DNA of 64,000 nt from positions 1,674,001-1,738,000 of the forward strand of contig OZ241366.1 of the NCBI GenBank assembly GCA_965199905.1, in the 5' to 3' direction. The notes under the pieces were generated by a model, which was not told the DNA's origin, searched no databases, and worked only from the letters and a program-made list of their open reading frames with translations. The translations under genes were made by a program, and so were the position numbers. Source of the stretch: Ilyomonas sp965199905. GTDB lineage: Bacteria > Bacteroidota > Bacteroidia > Chitinophagales > Chitinophagaceae. Positions 34,157 through 43,580 of the stretch are shown here, in pieces (within the stretch, counting starts at the first letter, position 1; every line of letters begins with the position of its first letter).

Positions 34157-35425
34157 TTATCTCAGCACTTTCATTTTTATCATTTCTATACGCGTGTTGG
34201 TCACGTTAAGTATGTCAAACTCATAATCGTCGATGATGATGCGGTCTTTAAACTTCGGAATGCTTTTGTGCTCGTCGATGATATAGCCGGAGACAGTTTC
34301 CGATTCATCATCAGGAAAATCGAAGCCGTATTTTTCATTTAGATAATCAAGCTCGAGCCTGCCGGAAAAAATATATTCGTTTTCGCTGAGCTGCTTTTCG
34401 ACAAATTCTTCGGTGTCGTATTCGTCTTTAATGTCGCCGAAAATTTCTTCAAGTACATCTTCCATGGTTACAATGCCGGCAGTGCCGCCAAATTCATCTA
34501 CCACCCAGGCAATACTTTTGCGCTCTTTGGAAAATTTGGTGATGAGGTCGGTGGCGCTCATGCTTTCGGGCACGGCGGGAATGCGGAGAAGAATGTCTTT
34601 AATGCTGGCTGGCTTTTTAAATAAATCGAGCTGGTGAATGTAGCCGCTGATGTTGTCAATATTTTCTTCGTAAACCACCATTTTGCTAAGCTTGGTATCA
34701 AGGAACTTTTCTTTTACCGTTTCGATGGACACATTGATATCAACCGATTCTATTTCGGTGCGCGGCACCAGGCAACTGCGGATTTTGATATTCGGCAATG
34801 AGAGTGCATTTTCAAACAGCTCTTTGTTAAGCTCGGGATTGTCTTCGTCCTGCTCATTATTTTGCTGGTAGAAATTTTCAATATCGATCTTGGCGTATGG
34901 TTCGCTGTCTTCGCGCAGACGTACATTAAACAAGAAGCGAAGAATGCCTGATGCGATAGACGTAAATACGCTGATAACAGGATGCAGAATGCCGTAAAAC
35001 AACTTAGCGAATGAAGAGAAGAAGGATAATAACAGATCACTCTTTGCGCCAAACAAAGCTTTGGTAAGGTAACCAACAAAAAAGGTAATGATCACAATCG
35101 CTGCTAAAGCATCGGCAACCAGAAACAAATACTCGTTCTTAATATTGACAAAAAAAGCAATTCGCCATAAAGAAGTGGCAAGCAGTTGAATACCAATCAA
35201 AACAAACAGAACAAAAAACAACACATTTCCCACCAGGAAGGCACCGAGGAAATCGCTTGGCTTATCAAAAAATTCGGAAAGGATGATGCCACTGCGCCTG
35301 CCCTGCTTTTTCTTAAGTTCTACACCCAGGCGGTTAGCATTGATGAAGGCCGTTTCAATACCTACAAAAAAGATAAGAAACAGCAACATGATAGCGAGAA
35401 ATACGGAAAGACCAGCGATTGTCAT
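34157..35425 (-). CDS. CNNM/CorC-type membrane protein with CBS pair
   Basis: It has about 422 residues. The DUF21/CNNM membrane domain (about 1-170, three to four helices) has FVGIETAFINANRLGVELKKKQG, followed by a CBS pair (VPRTEIESVDINVSIE to WVVDEFGGTAGIVTMEDVLEEIFGDI). The C-terminal CorC_HlyC domain carries EYIFSGRLELDYLNEKYG. Family members are linked to magnesium or cobalt efflux; GldE of gliding bacteria is a related type, so that is an alternative. I prefer the ATG at 35425 (MTIAGLSVFLAIML) because the 30 residues before it are unlike the family. Confidence 0.85.
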   Translation of the reverse strand: MTIAGLSVFLAIMLLFLIFFVGIETAFINANRLGVELKKKQGRRSGIILSEFFDKPSDFLGAFLVGNVLFFVLFVLIGIQLLATSLWRIAFFVNIKNEYLFLVADALAAIVIITFFVGYLTKALFGAKSDLLLSFFSSFAKLFYGILHPVISVFTSIASGILRFLFNVRLREDSEPYAKIDIENFYQQNNEQDEDNPELNKELFENALSLPNIKIRSCLVPRTEIESVDINVSIETVKEKFLDTKLSKMVVYEENIDNISGYIHQLDLFKKPASIKDILLRIPAVPESMSATDLITKFSKERKSIAWVVDEFGGTAGIVTMEDVLEEIFGDIKDEYDTEEFVEKQLSENEYIFSGRLELDYLNEKYGFDFPDDESETVSGYIIDEHKSIPKFKDRIIIDDYEFDILNVTNTRIEMIKMKVLR

Positions 35426-35571
35426 AACAAGATAAAGATAGGTATCGGAATGTATCGGGAAAAGAAAGTTAGGCACATTGTTTTGACAAGTTAATAAATG
35501 CTTGCTTGTGTGCAATATGGTATGAGTCTGTTATCGTTTACATTTGATAAAATACTCTATAAAAATTAGCT

Positions 35572-35862
35572 ATGACTGTTGATGAATTTGAAGAAAGTAC
35601 AAAAAAAACAACACCGCCTGATACTTCGGTTTACCTGGCTGCCTTGTGGTATGATGCAAAGGGCGACTGGCAGAAAGCGCACTCCCTTGTTGATAGCGTA
35701 AGCGGCAAAACAGCAGCGGCAGTTCATGCTTATTTGCACCGTGCGGAAGGCGATAACCGGAATGCCAGTTATTGGTACAACCGCGCCGGACGCACAATGC
35801 CCAATTCTACTTTGCAGGAAGAATGGAAAGCTTTGGTGAGTGAGCTTTTAGAAGCTGAATAA
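35572..35862 (+). CDS. Small conserved hypothetical protein
   Basis: This 96-residue soluble protein has the run VYLAALWYDAKGDWQKAHSLV, then HAYLHRAEGDNRNASYWYNRAGR. I recall the same LWYDAKGDW/AYLHRxEGDxxNAxYWYxRAG pattern in small proteins from many bacteria, where it has no assigned function. The spacing suggests a helical-repeat (TPR-like) hairpin. It is divergent from the CorC-type gene and lies just before the convergent M23 peptidase gene. Confidence 0.8.
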   Translation: MTVDEFEESTKKTTPPDTSVYLAALWYDAKGDWQKAHSLVDSVSGKTAAAVHAYLHRAEGDNRNASYWYNRAGRTMPNSTLQEEWKALVSELLEAE

Positions 35863-35888
35863 GCCTTCTGCTTGAATAGTCACTAACC

Positions 35889-36611
35889 TTACTTTCCGGG
35901 TGCTGCAAAGCGCATCATATCCAGGATCAAATCCGGGTCGGGACAATTGTGGAGATATTTTTCTCTCTCGCCGTAAGCGCAAACGCCGGGATAATCGCCC
36001 CATTTTCCTTCGATATCTTTTATAACCTGGAAATGCAGATGCGGCGGCCAATTACCGTTCTCAAAGGGTTCGCCGAAGCTGCCAATCGGCTCGCCAAGAC
36101 TCATATATTTTCCTTCTTCCAGATTTGGAAGATTACTCACGCTGAGATGACCATATAAGGTATAAAAAGCAGCGCCATTTAACTGGTGTAATAAAATAAT
36201 GGTTGCACCATAATCTCCAAATCTATCGTTGAATGCAAAGCTGTGCACAACACCGCCAAGTGGCGTAAACACCGGCGTTCCGGCTTTGCCCCAAATATCG
36301 GTTCCAAGATGCAACCGCCTGGGCTCTTCATTGTTGATTGTTGAATTAAATACATCGCTGCGTGTATAAATAATTCGATGTTCCTTATAACCGCCGATGC
36401 CATACAAAGCCTGATTCGCTGTTAACTTCTTGTTTATATATTGAGTAAAAAGAGTGGTGCTGCTTACTATTTCGTTTGATAATTCACTGTTGTTAGCGGT
36501 GAAGTCCAATGGCAACAACTTGTCATGCTGCGGCTCAAAAGGCACCACATTGTGAAACAGGCTCTGGTTTTGTTGCAACCTGGTTTCCAGCGTTACAGAT
36601 TGTAAAATCAT
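35889..36611 (-). CDS. M23-family peptidoglycan metallopeptidase
   Basis: This 240-residue protein has LytM-type zinc motifs: HLGTDIWGKAGTPVFTPLGG (His and Asp of HxxxD), YTLYGHLSV and PPHLHFQVI (HxH). The N-terminal 90 residues have no recognisable signal peptide or membrane helix, which is unusual for a cell-wall peptidase. It may act in the cytoplasm, be exported by another route, or cleave another substrate. FGDYGATIILLHQ is intact, so it is predicted to be active. Confidence 0.85.
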   Translation of the reverse strand: MILQSVTLETRLQQNQSLFHNVVPFEPQHDKLLPLDFTANNSELSNEIVSSTTLFTQYINKKLTANQALYGIGGYKEHRIIYTRSDVFNSTINNEEPRRLHLGTDIWGKAGTPVFTPLGGVVHSFAFNDRFGDYGATIILLHQLNGAAFYTLYGHLSVSNLPNLEEGKYMSLGEPIGSFGEPFENGNWPPHLHFQVIKDIEGKWGDYPGVCAYGEREKYLHNCPDPDLILDMMRFAAPGK

Positions 36612-36707
36612 GGAGGAAAGATAGAGGAAAGTGATTGTTGAAAGAGTTTTAAATGATGAAATAACGTTTTACAAAATCATATCTTTTTATTTGGATAAAT
36701 TGCATTC

Positions 36708-36902
36708 ATGATGAAATTGCCGGAAGAACATAGAGAGCCGGATTATGAAAAGGCTGAGCTTGATTTGCTGCGCGATGCTTTGAAAAAAACGCATGAAGAA
36801 CGTTTTTTTACGCTAACCAAATTAATGAAACAAGGCATTATGCTAAAGAATGCGAATGTTGTTCATAAACCGTTATCAGCTTCAAACAAAAAGAGTTTGT
36901 AG
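36708..36902 (+). CDS. Small charged protein paired with a nucleotidyltransferase
   Basis: This 64-residue protein starts at tandem ATG codons (36708, 36711). It is strongly charged and helical: EEHREPDYEKAELDLLRDALKKTHEERFF, then LTKLMKQGIMLKNANVVHKP. The TAG stop is immediately followed by the ATG of the nucleotidyltransferase gene, with no spacing. I recall similar small partners with xHKP-like ends in front of nucleotidyltransferases in Bacteroidota. It could be a cognate partner or antitoxin; this is inference. Confidence 0.65.
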   Translation: MMKLPEEHREPDYEKAELDLLRDALKKTHEERFFTLTKLMKQGIMLKNANVVHKPLSASNKKSL

Positions 36903-37406
36903 ATGGATATTTATGATGAAGAATTTATCCATTTCTGGTCAGCTATGCATACTCGGCAGGTTGACTATATTATGGTAGGTGGATTTGCAACAAATATCCA
37001 CGGCTATAGCCGGCGAACTGATGATATAGATATTTGGCTAAAAGATACGCTGGAAAACAGAAGCCGTTTCCGGCAGGCAATGAAAGATTATTCCGCTATT
37101 GATTATTTCATGATAGAGGATATGCAAATTGTTCCCGGCTGGACTTATTTCAATTTGAATAATGGAACAAGGTTAGATTTGATGGTTAACATGAAAGGCT
37201 TAGAGCAATATACTTTCGATGATTGCCTGGAAGCCGCTACTATAGCCATTATTAAAGAAATTCCGGTTCCTTTTCTTCACATTAATCATTTATTGGAAAA
37301 TAAAAAAGCGGTGAATCGTTTGAAAGATCAGCTTGATGTTGAGCAACTAGAAAAAATTAAAAAACTCATGCAGGAAAAAGAAGATCAAAGAAACAATCAA
37401 TTATAA
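36903..37406 (+). CDS. MNT/AbiEii-like minimal nucleotidyltransferase
   Basis: The 167 residues show the nucleotidyltransferase signature: VDYIMVGGFATNIHGYSRRTDDIDIWL. It combines the GG...H motif and a DxD (DDIDIW) metal site, with a third Asp in TRLDLMVNM. The fold resembles the DUF6036/AbiEii group. It is probably cotranscribed with the 64-residue gene directly upstream. The C-terminus is a charged helix (RLKDQLDVEQLEKIKKLMQEKE). It overlaps the acyl-CoA ligase gene 3' ends by 10 bases, convergently. Confidence 0.78.
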   Translation: MDIYDEEFIHFWSAMHTRQVDYIMVGGFATNIHGYSRRTDDIDIWLKDTLENRSRFRQAMKDYSAIDYFMIEDMQIVPGWTYFNLNNGTRLDLMVNMKGLEQYTFDDCLEAATIAIIKEIPVPFLHINHLLENKKAVNRLKDQLDVEQLEKIKKLMQEKEDQRNNQL

Positions 37407-39187
37407 ATCCCTTCAATCAACTCCTTATATTTTTCCATTATCACCTTCCGTTTCAGGCTCATCTTTGGCGTCATTTCGCCGGTATCAATTCCCCATTCAC
37501 GTGGCAATAATTCAAAGCGTTTAATTTGTTCAACCTGGTTAAAAAACTGGTTGTATTTATCGCGTGTCTCCCTGAACAATTCCAGCACTTTCGGCTCTTT
37601 AATAATTTGCTCATTACTTGTATATGTCACGCCGTTTTGCTTTGCCCAGGTACGCAAGGCAGCAAACGAAGGAACAATCAACGCACCCACAAACTTTTTG
37701 CCTGCGCCCACCACCATAACCTGCTCTACATACTGGCTTTCCTTCAGCTTATTTTCAATGGGTTGCGGCGCTACATACTTGCCACCGCTGGTTTTAAACA
37801 ATTCTTTTTTGCGGTCAGTTATCTTTAAGAATTTTCCTTCATCCAAAATACCAATATCTCCGGTATGCAGCCAGCCGTCAATGATGGTTTCAGCCGTCAG
37901 GTCAGGGCGTTTATAATAACCCTTCATCACGCTGGTACCGCGAACGCAAATCTCGCCATCTTCCTCCAGCAGCTTCAATTCTACACCTTCAATCAAAGGA
38001 CCAACTGTTCCAAATTTCGTATCGCCTTTTGTAGCGCGGTTCACGGCTATCACCGGGCTGTTTTCTGTAGGTCCGTATCCTTCATAAACCGGAATACCGC
38101 CACCATTAAAAATGCGCAGCAGCATTTCGCTGCAGGCAGCGCCGCCGGTAATAATAAACGTAATATTTCCGCCCAAAGCTTCGCGCCATTTGCTAAAGAT
38201 GAGCTTATTGGCAAGCTTCAGTTGAAAGTTATACCACGCGCCTTTATTGGTGCGGTTATCATATTCTTTTGCCGTGCGCACTGCCCAGAAGAACAGCCTG
38301 CGCTTAACGCCTGTTAACTGCGCGCCGGTTGCCATAATTCTCTCAAATACTTTTTCCAGCAGGCGCGGCACGGTAGTAAAGCCATCGGGTTTTATTTCTT
38401 TCAAATTATCACCAATGGTATCAAGGCTTTCAGCATAATAAATGGTGATGCCGCTGAACAAATAAATATAAGTAACGCATTTTTCGAAAATGTGGTTAAG
38501 CGGCAAAAAGCTTAGCACTTTATCGCCCGGCGCATCCTTAAAAGGAAAGCTGGCTTTTGAATACAGCGCATTGCTCACAATATTCTTATGCGTCAGCATC
38601 ACTCCCTTTGGCGTACCAGTTGTGCCCGATGTATAAATAAGCGTTGCCACATGCTCTTCCGGTATGCTCTGTTTTGAGGCTTCCACGCGGTTAAGCAAAT
38701 CATCATTGCTCAGCGCAACAATTTCCGACCAGTGCTTAACACCATCAATTTGTGCAAAAGAATAGATAGCTTTCAGCAAAGGAATTTTTGATTGTATCGC
38801 CGCAATTTTATCATACAAATCCTGGCTGCTGACAAATATGTATTGAACCGCCGCATCGTTCAGTATAAACTCAATCTCAAGCGGATTGGTAGTAGGATAT
38901 AACGGAACCAGAATGGCTCCTGTTTGTTGCACAGCAAGATCAGTAAACACCCATTCCGGGCGGTTGTTACTAATAATAGCAACCTTATCAGCGCTTTCGG
39001 GCGTAAATTCCTTTGTGCCGATGCCGAGCTGCAAAAGCCCTGCGCTAAACCGGTTCACAATATCTTTTACTTCCTTGGTATGATACGTTTTCCAGTTGCC
39101 GTTCTCTTTGGCAGACAGCATTTCTATGTCGGAAAATTTTTGCAATTGCAGATCCACTGCGTCGAAAAGTCGTGATGGTTTTTCCAT
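37397..39187 (-). CDS. Long-chain fatty acid-CoA ligase
   Basis: This adenylate-forming enzyme of about 596 residues activates long-chain fatty acids. The AMP-binding motif is ATLIYTSGTTGTPKGVMLTHKN, followed by LSFLPLNHIFEKCVTY, YEGYGPTENSPV, GWLHTGDIG and ITDRKKELFKTSGGKYVAPQ. The ATG at 39187 (MEKPSRLFDAVDLQ) is preferred. The frame extends to 39271, but that part overlaps repeat copy F and reads like translated spacer. Confidence 0.92.
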   Translation of the reverse strand: MEKPSRLFDAVDLQLQKFSDIEMLSAKENGNWKTYHTKEVKDIVNRFSAGLLQLGIGTKEFTPESADKVAIISNNRPEWVFTDLAVQQTGAILVPLYPTTNPLEIEFILNDAAVQYIFVSSQDLYDKIAAIQSKIPLLKAIYSFAQIDGVKHWSEIVALSNDDLLNRVEASKQSIPEEHVATLIYTSGTTGTPKGVMLTHKNIVSNALYSKASFPFKDAPGDKVLSFLPLNHIFEKCVTYIYLFSGITIYYAESLDTIGDNLKEIKPDGFTTVPRLLEKVFERIMATGAQLTGVKRRLFFWAVRTAKEYDNRTNKGAWYNFQLKLANKLIFSKWREALGGNITFIITGGAACSEMLLRIFNGGGIPVYEGYGPTENSPVIAVNRATKGDTKFGTVGPLIEGVELKLLEEDGEICVRGTSVMKGYYKRPDLTAETIIDGWLHTGDIGILDEGKFLKITDRKKELFKTSGGKYVAPQPIENKLKESQYVEQVMVVGAGKKFVGALIVPSFAALRTWAKQNGVTYTSNEQIIKEPKVLELFRETRDKYNQFFNQVEQIKRFELLPREWGIDTGEMTPKMSLKRKVIMEKYKELIEGIYN

Positions 39188-39250
39188 AAAACAAAACAGC
39201 CGTTTGGCATTTCCAAACGGCAACAAATATAATCGTTGTAATAAAATACA

Positions 39251-39330
39251 AAATACAGATTTGGTAACCATCGTCCATCGCTATGGTGATCGCCTGTTGC
39301 GTCGCACACATCAGCGTTCCGGGCAATGAC
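39251..39330 (+). repeat. Dispersed intergenic repeat, copy F (short type)
   Basis: AAATACAGATTTGGTAACC (39251-39269) starts the copy, which continues CATCGTCCATCGC, GTGATCGCCTGTTGCGTC and GCACACATCAGCG. It ends TTCCGGGCAATGAC (39317-39330). It lies in the divergent spacer between the acyl-CoA ligase and ftsY. Copies F and G share the same interior. Confidence 0.8.
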
Positions 39331-39481
39331 GCGACTTTTACAAAAGCGAATACGAAACAGCCTTTTTAAAGCACCTTTTCTAAGCAACAATTTTATCCTT
39401 TTATAATCACTTAAAACCCGCTCACAGCAAAGCAGATTATAACCTTTATGAATCAATTATCTTCGCTGGCAAAATATAAGC

Positions 39482-40438
39482 ATGAGCTTTTTTGGAAAAT
39501 TGTTTGGAAAGAAGGAAAAGGAATCGCTGGATGAAGGCCTGCAAAAAACAAAGACCAATTTTTTTGAGAAAATAACCAAAGCCGTTGCCGGCAAAAGCAC
39601 GGTGGATGAAGAAGTGCTCGACAACCTGGAAGAAGCCCTGATGACATCAGATGTTGGCGTGGAAACTTCCATCGAAATCATTAACCGCATTGAGCAGCGC
39701 GTTGCCCGCGATAAATACGTTGGCACATCTGACCTGAACCGTCTTCTTCAGGACGAAATAGAAGCTATGCTGGTGGATTCGCCCGACCAGGCGCATAAAA
39801 ATTTTACAGTTCCTGCAAAGCCATACATCATGCTGGTTGTGGGCGTAAATGGTGTTGGCAAAACAACAACAATTGGCAAGTTAGCTTACAATTATAAAAA
39901 AGCCGGCAATGAAGTGGTACTTGGCGCTGCTGATACGTTTCGCGCTGCAGCGGTTGACCAGCTAACCATTTGGAGCGAGCGCGTGGATGTTCCCATTGTT
40001 AAGCAAGCTATGGGCAGCGACCCGGCCAGTGTGGCTTTTGATACGGTACAAAGCGCTGTGGCGCGCAATGCTGATATTGCTATTATTGATACCGCAGGTC
40101 GCCTGCACAACAAGCTGCACCTGATGGAGGAATTGAGTAAAATCAAGCGCGTTATCAGCAAAGTAATTCCCGGTGCGCCGCACGAAGTATTGCTTGTGCT
40201 GGATGGGTCAACAGGTCAGAATGCAGTGGAGCAGGCAAAGCAATTTATGCAGGCAACAGAAGTATCTTCTCTTGCAGTAACGAAGCTCGATGGTACTGCA
40301 AAAGGTGGCGTTGTGCTGGCGATTGCCAACCAGTTGCAGATCCCGGTTAAGTTTATCGGCGTGGGCGAAAAAATGACTGATCTTCTTATTTTTGATAAGC
40401 ATGAGTTTGTAGATAGTTTGTTTTCGCTGGAACGATAA
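39482..40438 (+). CDS. ftsY: Signal recognition particle receptor FtsY
   Basis: This 318-residue GTPase docks SRP-ribosome complexes at the membrane. The N domain (about 30-95) is followed by the G domain, with P-loop GVNGVGKTTTIGKLA, the insertion-box DTFRAAAVDQL, DTAGRLHN (G3) and TKLDGTAKGG (G4). The C-terminus reads FIGVGEKMTDLLIFDKHEFVDSLF. The acidic A domain of E. coli is absent, as in most Bacteroidota, and a short MSFFGKLFGKKEKE amphipathic start probably binds lipid. Confidence 0.96.
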   Translation: MSFFGKLFGKKEKESLDEGLQKTKTNFFEKITKAVAGKSTVDEEVLDNLEEALMTSDVGVETSIEIINRIEQRVARDKYVGTSDLNRLLQDEIEAMLVDSPDQAHKNFTVPAKPYIMLVVGVNGVGKTTTIGKLAYNYKKAGNEVVLGAADTFRAAAVDQLTIWSERVDVPIVKQAMGSDPASVAFDTVQSAVARNADIAIIDTAGRLHNKLHLMEELSKIKRVISKVIPGAPHEVLLVLDGSTGQNAVEQAKQFMQATEVSSLAVTKLDGTAKGGVVLAIANQLQIPVKFIGVGEKMTDLLIFDKHEFVDSLFSLER

Positions 40439-40458
40439 GTAAATAATTATTTTACATA

Positions 40459-40500
40459 AAAACGCTGACAGGTATTACAACTCTGCCAGCGTTTTTTTTA
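40459..40500 (+). terminator. Terminator after ftsY
   Basis: AAAACGCTG (40459-40467) pairs with CAGCGTTTT (40487-40495), with further pairing inside, followed by T. The tail of T makes it a canonical terminator. Confidence 0.8.
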
Positions 40501-40575
40501 TGTATAAACTATTAAGAGATAAATACTCTGCAAATTGTAGTATTCTTAGTGTATTTGTGGCTAAAAGAAGCCCGA

Positions 40576-40657
40576 TCATTGTCCTGAACGCTGATGTGTG
40601 CGACGCAACTGCCGATCACAAAAGTGACAGACGATGGTTACCAAAAAAATGTATTTT
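40576..40657 (-). repeat. Dispersed intergenic repeat, copy G (short type)
   Basis: On the minus strand it starts AAAATACATTTTTTTGG (40642-40657 region) and GTAACCATCGTCTGTC, continuing TTTTGTGATCGGCAGTTG. It then reads CGTCGCACACATCAGCG and TTCAGGACAATGA (40576-40588). Its left edge is 9 bases beyond the stop codon of the 940-residue envelope gene. Confidence 0.8.
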
Positions 40658-40665
40658 ATATTCTT

Positions 40666-43488
40666 CTACCGGAAAATGCTGCCAGGCAAAATAAGCGTCC
40701 ATTGATTTGCCTGTTCACCAACCAACTTATAATCCAGCAACCGGCTGTAACGCAAGCCCACCGTGATGTTTTGTTGATTCCACCACTTGGTATCGAGGTA
40801 TAGTTCTGCACCGGTTGACTTCAAATTAAGTTGAAAAAACCTGAGGCTGAAAGTGCCTTGCACACGGGTGTAATCGAAGAAAAAATTTGCGCGGATTCGA
40901 CGGATATACACGATGTTTCCCACGCCGAAATCGGGATAAGAAAGCGGCAGGTGATAGTTGACGCCAGCCTTATACATAGTGGGAAAATTGAGGGAAGAAT
41001 ACCCGCGCGAATATGGAAAATCATCACTTAAGGCGTAGTTAAAAACATTGCCGGATTGCTGGTAGGTCTGGCGCTGATAAGCGCCTTCAAAAACAAGGCT
41101 GTGCGAAGCTGAAATACCGGGCAAATACAGGGCTCCGCGAAGAAGAAATTGCTGCGCTGCGTTGCTCGCCGTAAGCCGGCGGTATTGCAATGAAATACTT
41201 TGTGCCCAATGTGGATAGATATGCTGTAAGCCTTGCTGGCGTTGGCTTGCAAATGATACCTGCGCTTCGGCATAGCCGTTGGTAAAATTGTTTGCCGCGT
41301 CTTTCGAAGCGCCTGTAAACTGCGTGTTGTTGAAGCCATAAGCCGTGCTGATTGTGAGACTGCGATATTCTTTTCCGCCTGATAAATTGAGAGGTAAGCG
41401 AAAACCTGCGATGCCATTTAATTCGTTGTAAGTAAATCGCCGATTCAGATCGTTAAACCTGTTGCGCCCGAAGGTTTCAGATATATCGAGAAAAGGCTGC
41501 ACATACGATACGCCATAAGTAATATCGTAGCCGACGCGGCTGTATCCTTCATTCTGATTGTATTGATAATACACTTCGTTGGCAATGGTGCTTAACACGT
41601 TTTCTCCATATAAAGTGAGCGAGAAAATCGGGTTTGAATAATCGGGTTGCAGACTGTGAAAATTAAACGGCTGGCTAAGTTTTGAATATCCCGCTGTTGT
41701 ATAATTTTCCGTTTGCGGCACTTTACCCAACACATCGTTTGCATCGTTTTGAAATGGCTTTTTTACATACAATCCAACTAAAGTATCAGCACTTAAATTC
41801 ACCGGTTGCCACCGCGGGGAAAAGCGCGCCAGGCGATACCCGGAGGAAGTGAAAGCAGAAGCGGTTAAACCTTTACCGGTAATGGTTGCTCCGTATAAAC
41901 CTGTCTGGTAGTTTGCGAGCCTGTAATGTTTGTTTTGAGATACTACGCAAGCCCGGATTTCATCTTTGCCATTATTGGAACAGCTATACAAAAGTGTATC
42001 GCCCTGCACCTGCGGAAAGCCAAGAATGCGATTGGCAAAAGGTAAGAGGACGGTTGTATGCTTAGAAGAAATATTCCATTGCTGCAAGCTCATTTCGCCG
42101 CTCGTTTTTCTCACCATGAAGATGATAGATTTATCATCCGTTGAAAATTTGGGATAAGAATAAATGAGACTTTCATTGTTGGTAAGCGAGTCAATAATAA
42201 GCCCGTTTGTGTTTACAATATGAATAGCAGAATGCTGTTGTGGCGTAACCAAAACGGCTGTTATCATTTTACTGTTGTGCGAAATATCAGGCGAATAATA
42301 TCGGCTTTTGGTGGTGATTCTATACTCATGTTTTGTATTGATATCCAGCACCCGTATGACGCTGTATTCACGATAAGCCCAGCGTGTATCTGGCTGGTAA
42401 GCGGCATATACAATTTTGCCGTTGTTATAAGAGAAGTAATCATCGTTGGTGATGCTTTGCAACGCGATTTCATCTTCGCTGCCATCTTTATTTATTTTGT
42501 AAAACCGGGGTAATGTTTTGTAAGAGTTTTTCAGAACGATGAGGTTGCCACTTTCATCGTGATAAGGATATTGATAATTGACAACGTTGTTCTTTTCTGT
42601 GCTTGTTATCCACGTTACAGAATCCACTTCTTCTTTCTTCCATTGCTGTTGGTAAAAAGAAAACGCATCATCGACAAATTGCCCGAAAGGCTTGCCGGAT
42701 GCAGCTTTTACGCTTCCCTGCCAGGGATAAATCAATGGCTTGAAGCGGGCTGCATCATTGGTTACTTTTTTCCAGAAATCTGCTCCGTATTTTTCTCTTC
42801 CATAAGCCACCAGCAAATAACCAAGCGGGTAATGATTGGGTACATAATTTTTTAAAGATCCGTTGCGCAGCTTCATATAGCTATAATGGCGATTATCGAA
42901 ACAGAGCGACTTATAGCCATTAAAAAAACCGGGCAATCTGCCTCTGCCCTGTTCTGATAATAAGGTTTCATTATACACTGCATCACCTTCAAAAAACCAG
43001 TTAGGTATAGCTGCATCGTTTGCCAGCGCCTGACCATTTTGCCCAAATATTGTATAAGCCACTTTAGATAAACCCTTCCTGAAATTGTTGTATTGCTCCA
43101 CATGCCGGTATTCATGAATCGCCAGCATATCTGCCGGGCTTTGCGCACCAAGCTCGAATGCATTTTGTTGTGGAGTGAGATAGTATTCACTGCGAAAAGG
43201 ACCGAGTTGCACGTAGCCATTGAAATATGTCAGTTCATTGCGAAGCACAATGTTGATGCGTTGCAAATCATTACCCAGTGTGCTGCTGAATGTTCGCTGC
43301 TGGTAATGCACCAAAGAGGCTACACGCTGCGCCAATGAATCTTCGCCCGCCGGATAAATGATACGCGCTGTGTCGGTTTTAATTTGCTTCCAGCGAATAC
43401 CGGAAGGCGTGCCGCTAAAGTCCTGTGCAGATAATATTGATGATGACAGGATGAATATAATGAGGTAACACAGCGTGGGTAGTTTCAT
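40666..43488 (-). CDS. Predicted exported gluzincin peptidase fused to beta-propeller and barrel-like region
   Basis: This protein has about 940 residues with a signal peptide (MKLPTLCYLIIFILSSSILSAQ). Residues 30-190 hold a peptidase-MA-like zinc site: HEYRH at 125-129 and a downstream Glu in WFFEGDAVYNE (about 164-174), the gluzincin layout. Residues about 330-590 read like WD40/TolB propeller blades (YYSPDISHNSKMITAVL, YSYPKFSTDDKSIIFMV). The last 300 residues alternate aromatic and small residues in strands (FNFHSLQPDYSNPIFSLTLYGENV), like an outer-membrane barrel. I chose the ATG at 43488; the frame extends 22 codons further. The function is unknown. The last residues (LPGSIFR) do not end in the usual aromatic. 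Confidence 0.7.
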   Translation of the reverse strand: MKLPTLCYLIIFILSSSILSAQDFSGTPSGIRWKQIKTDTARIIYPAGEDSLAQRVASLVHYQQRTFSSTLGNDLQRINIVLRNELTYFNGYVQLGPFRSEYYLTPQQNAFELGAQSPADMLAIHEYRHVEQYNNFRKGLSKVAYTIFGQNGQALANDAAIPNWFFEGDAVYNETLLSEQGRGRLPGFFNGYKSLCFDNRHYSYMKLRNGSLKNYVPNHYPLGYLLVAYGREKYGADFWKKVTNDAARFKPLIYPWQGSVKAASGKPFGQFVDDAFSFYQQQWKKEEVDSVTWITSTEKNNVVNYQYPYHDESGNLIVLKNSYKTLPRFYKINKDGSEDEIALQSITNDDYFSYNNGKIVYAAYQPDTRWAYREYSVIRVLDINTKHEYRITTKSRYYSPDISHNSKMITAVLVTPQQHSAIHIVNTNGLIIDSLTNNESLIYSYPKFSTDDKSIIFMVRKTSGEMSLQQWNISSKHTTVLLPFANRILGFPQVQGDTLLYSCSNNGKDEIRACVVSQNKHYRLANYQTGLYGATITGKGLTASAFTSSGYRLARFSPRWQPVNLSADTLVGLYVKKPFQNDANDVLGKVPQTENYTTAGYSKLSQPFNFHSLQPDYSNPIFSLTLYGENVLSTIANEVYYQYNQNEGYSRVGYDITYGVSYVQPFLDISETFGRNRFNDLNRRFTYNELNGIAGFRLPLNLSGGKEYRSLTISTAYGFNNTQFTGASKDAANNFTNGYAEAQVSFASQRQQGLQHIYPHWAQSISLQYRRLTASNAAQQFLLRGALYLPGISASHSLVFEGAYQRQTYQQSGNVFNYALSDDFPYSRGYSSLNFPTMYKAGVNYHLPLSYPDFGVGNIVYIRRIRANFFFDYTRVQGTFSLRFFQLNLKSTGAELYLDTKWWNQQNITVGLRYSRLLDYKLVGEQANQWTLILPGSIFR

Positions 43489-43580
43489 GCGGACTAAAAG
43501 TAAGAAGGGGAAAGAATTATCAGGGAAAAAGATTGCAGCCATTCTACTCCTCAATATTTTTCTTACAGTTCACACTCTTA

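Noticed and set aside
39188..39271. N-terminal extension of the acyl-CoA ligase
   Set aside because: It overlaps repeat copy F and reads as translated repeat; the ATG at 39187 fits the family.
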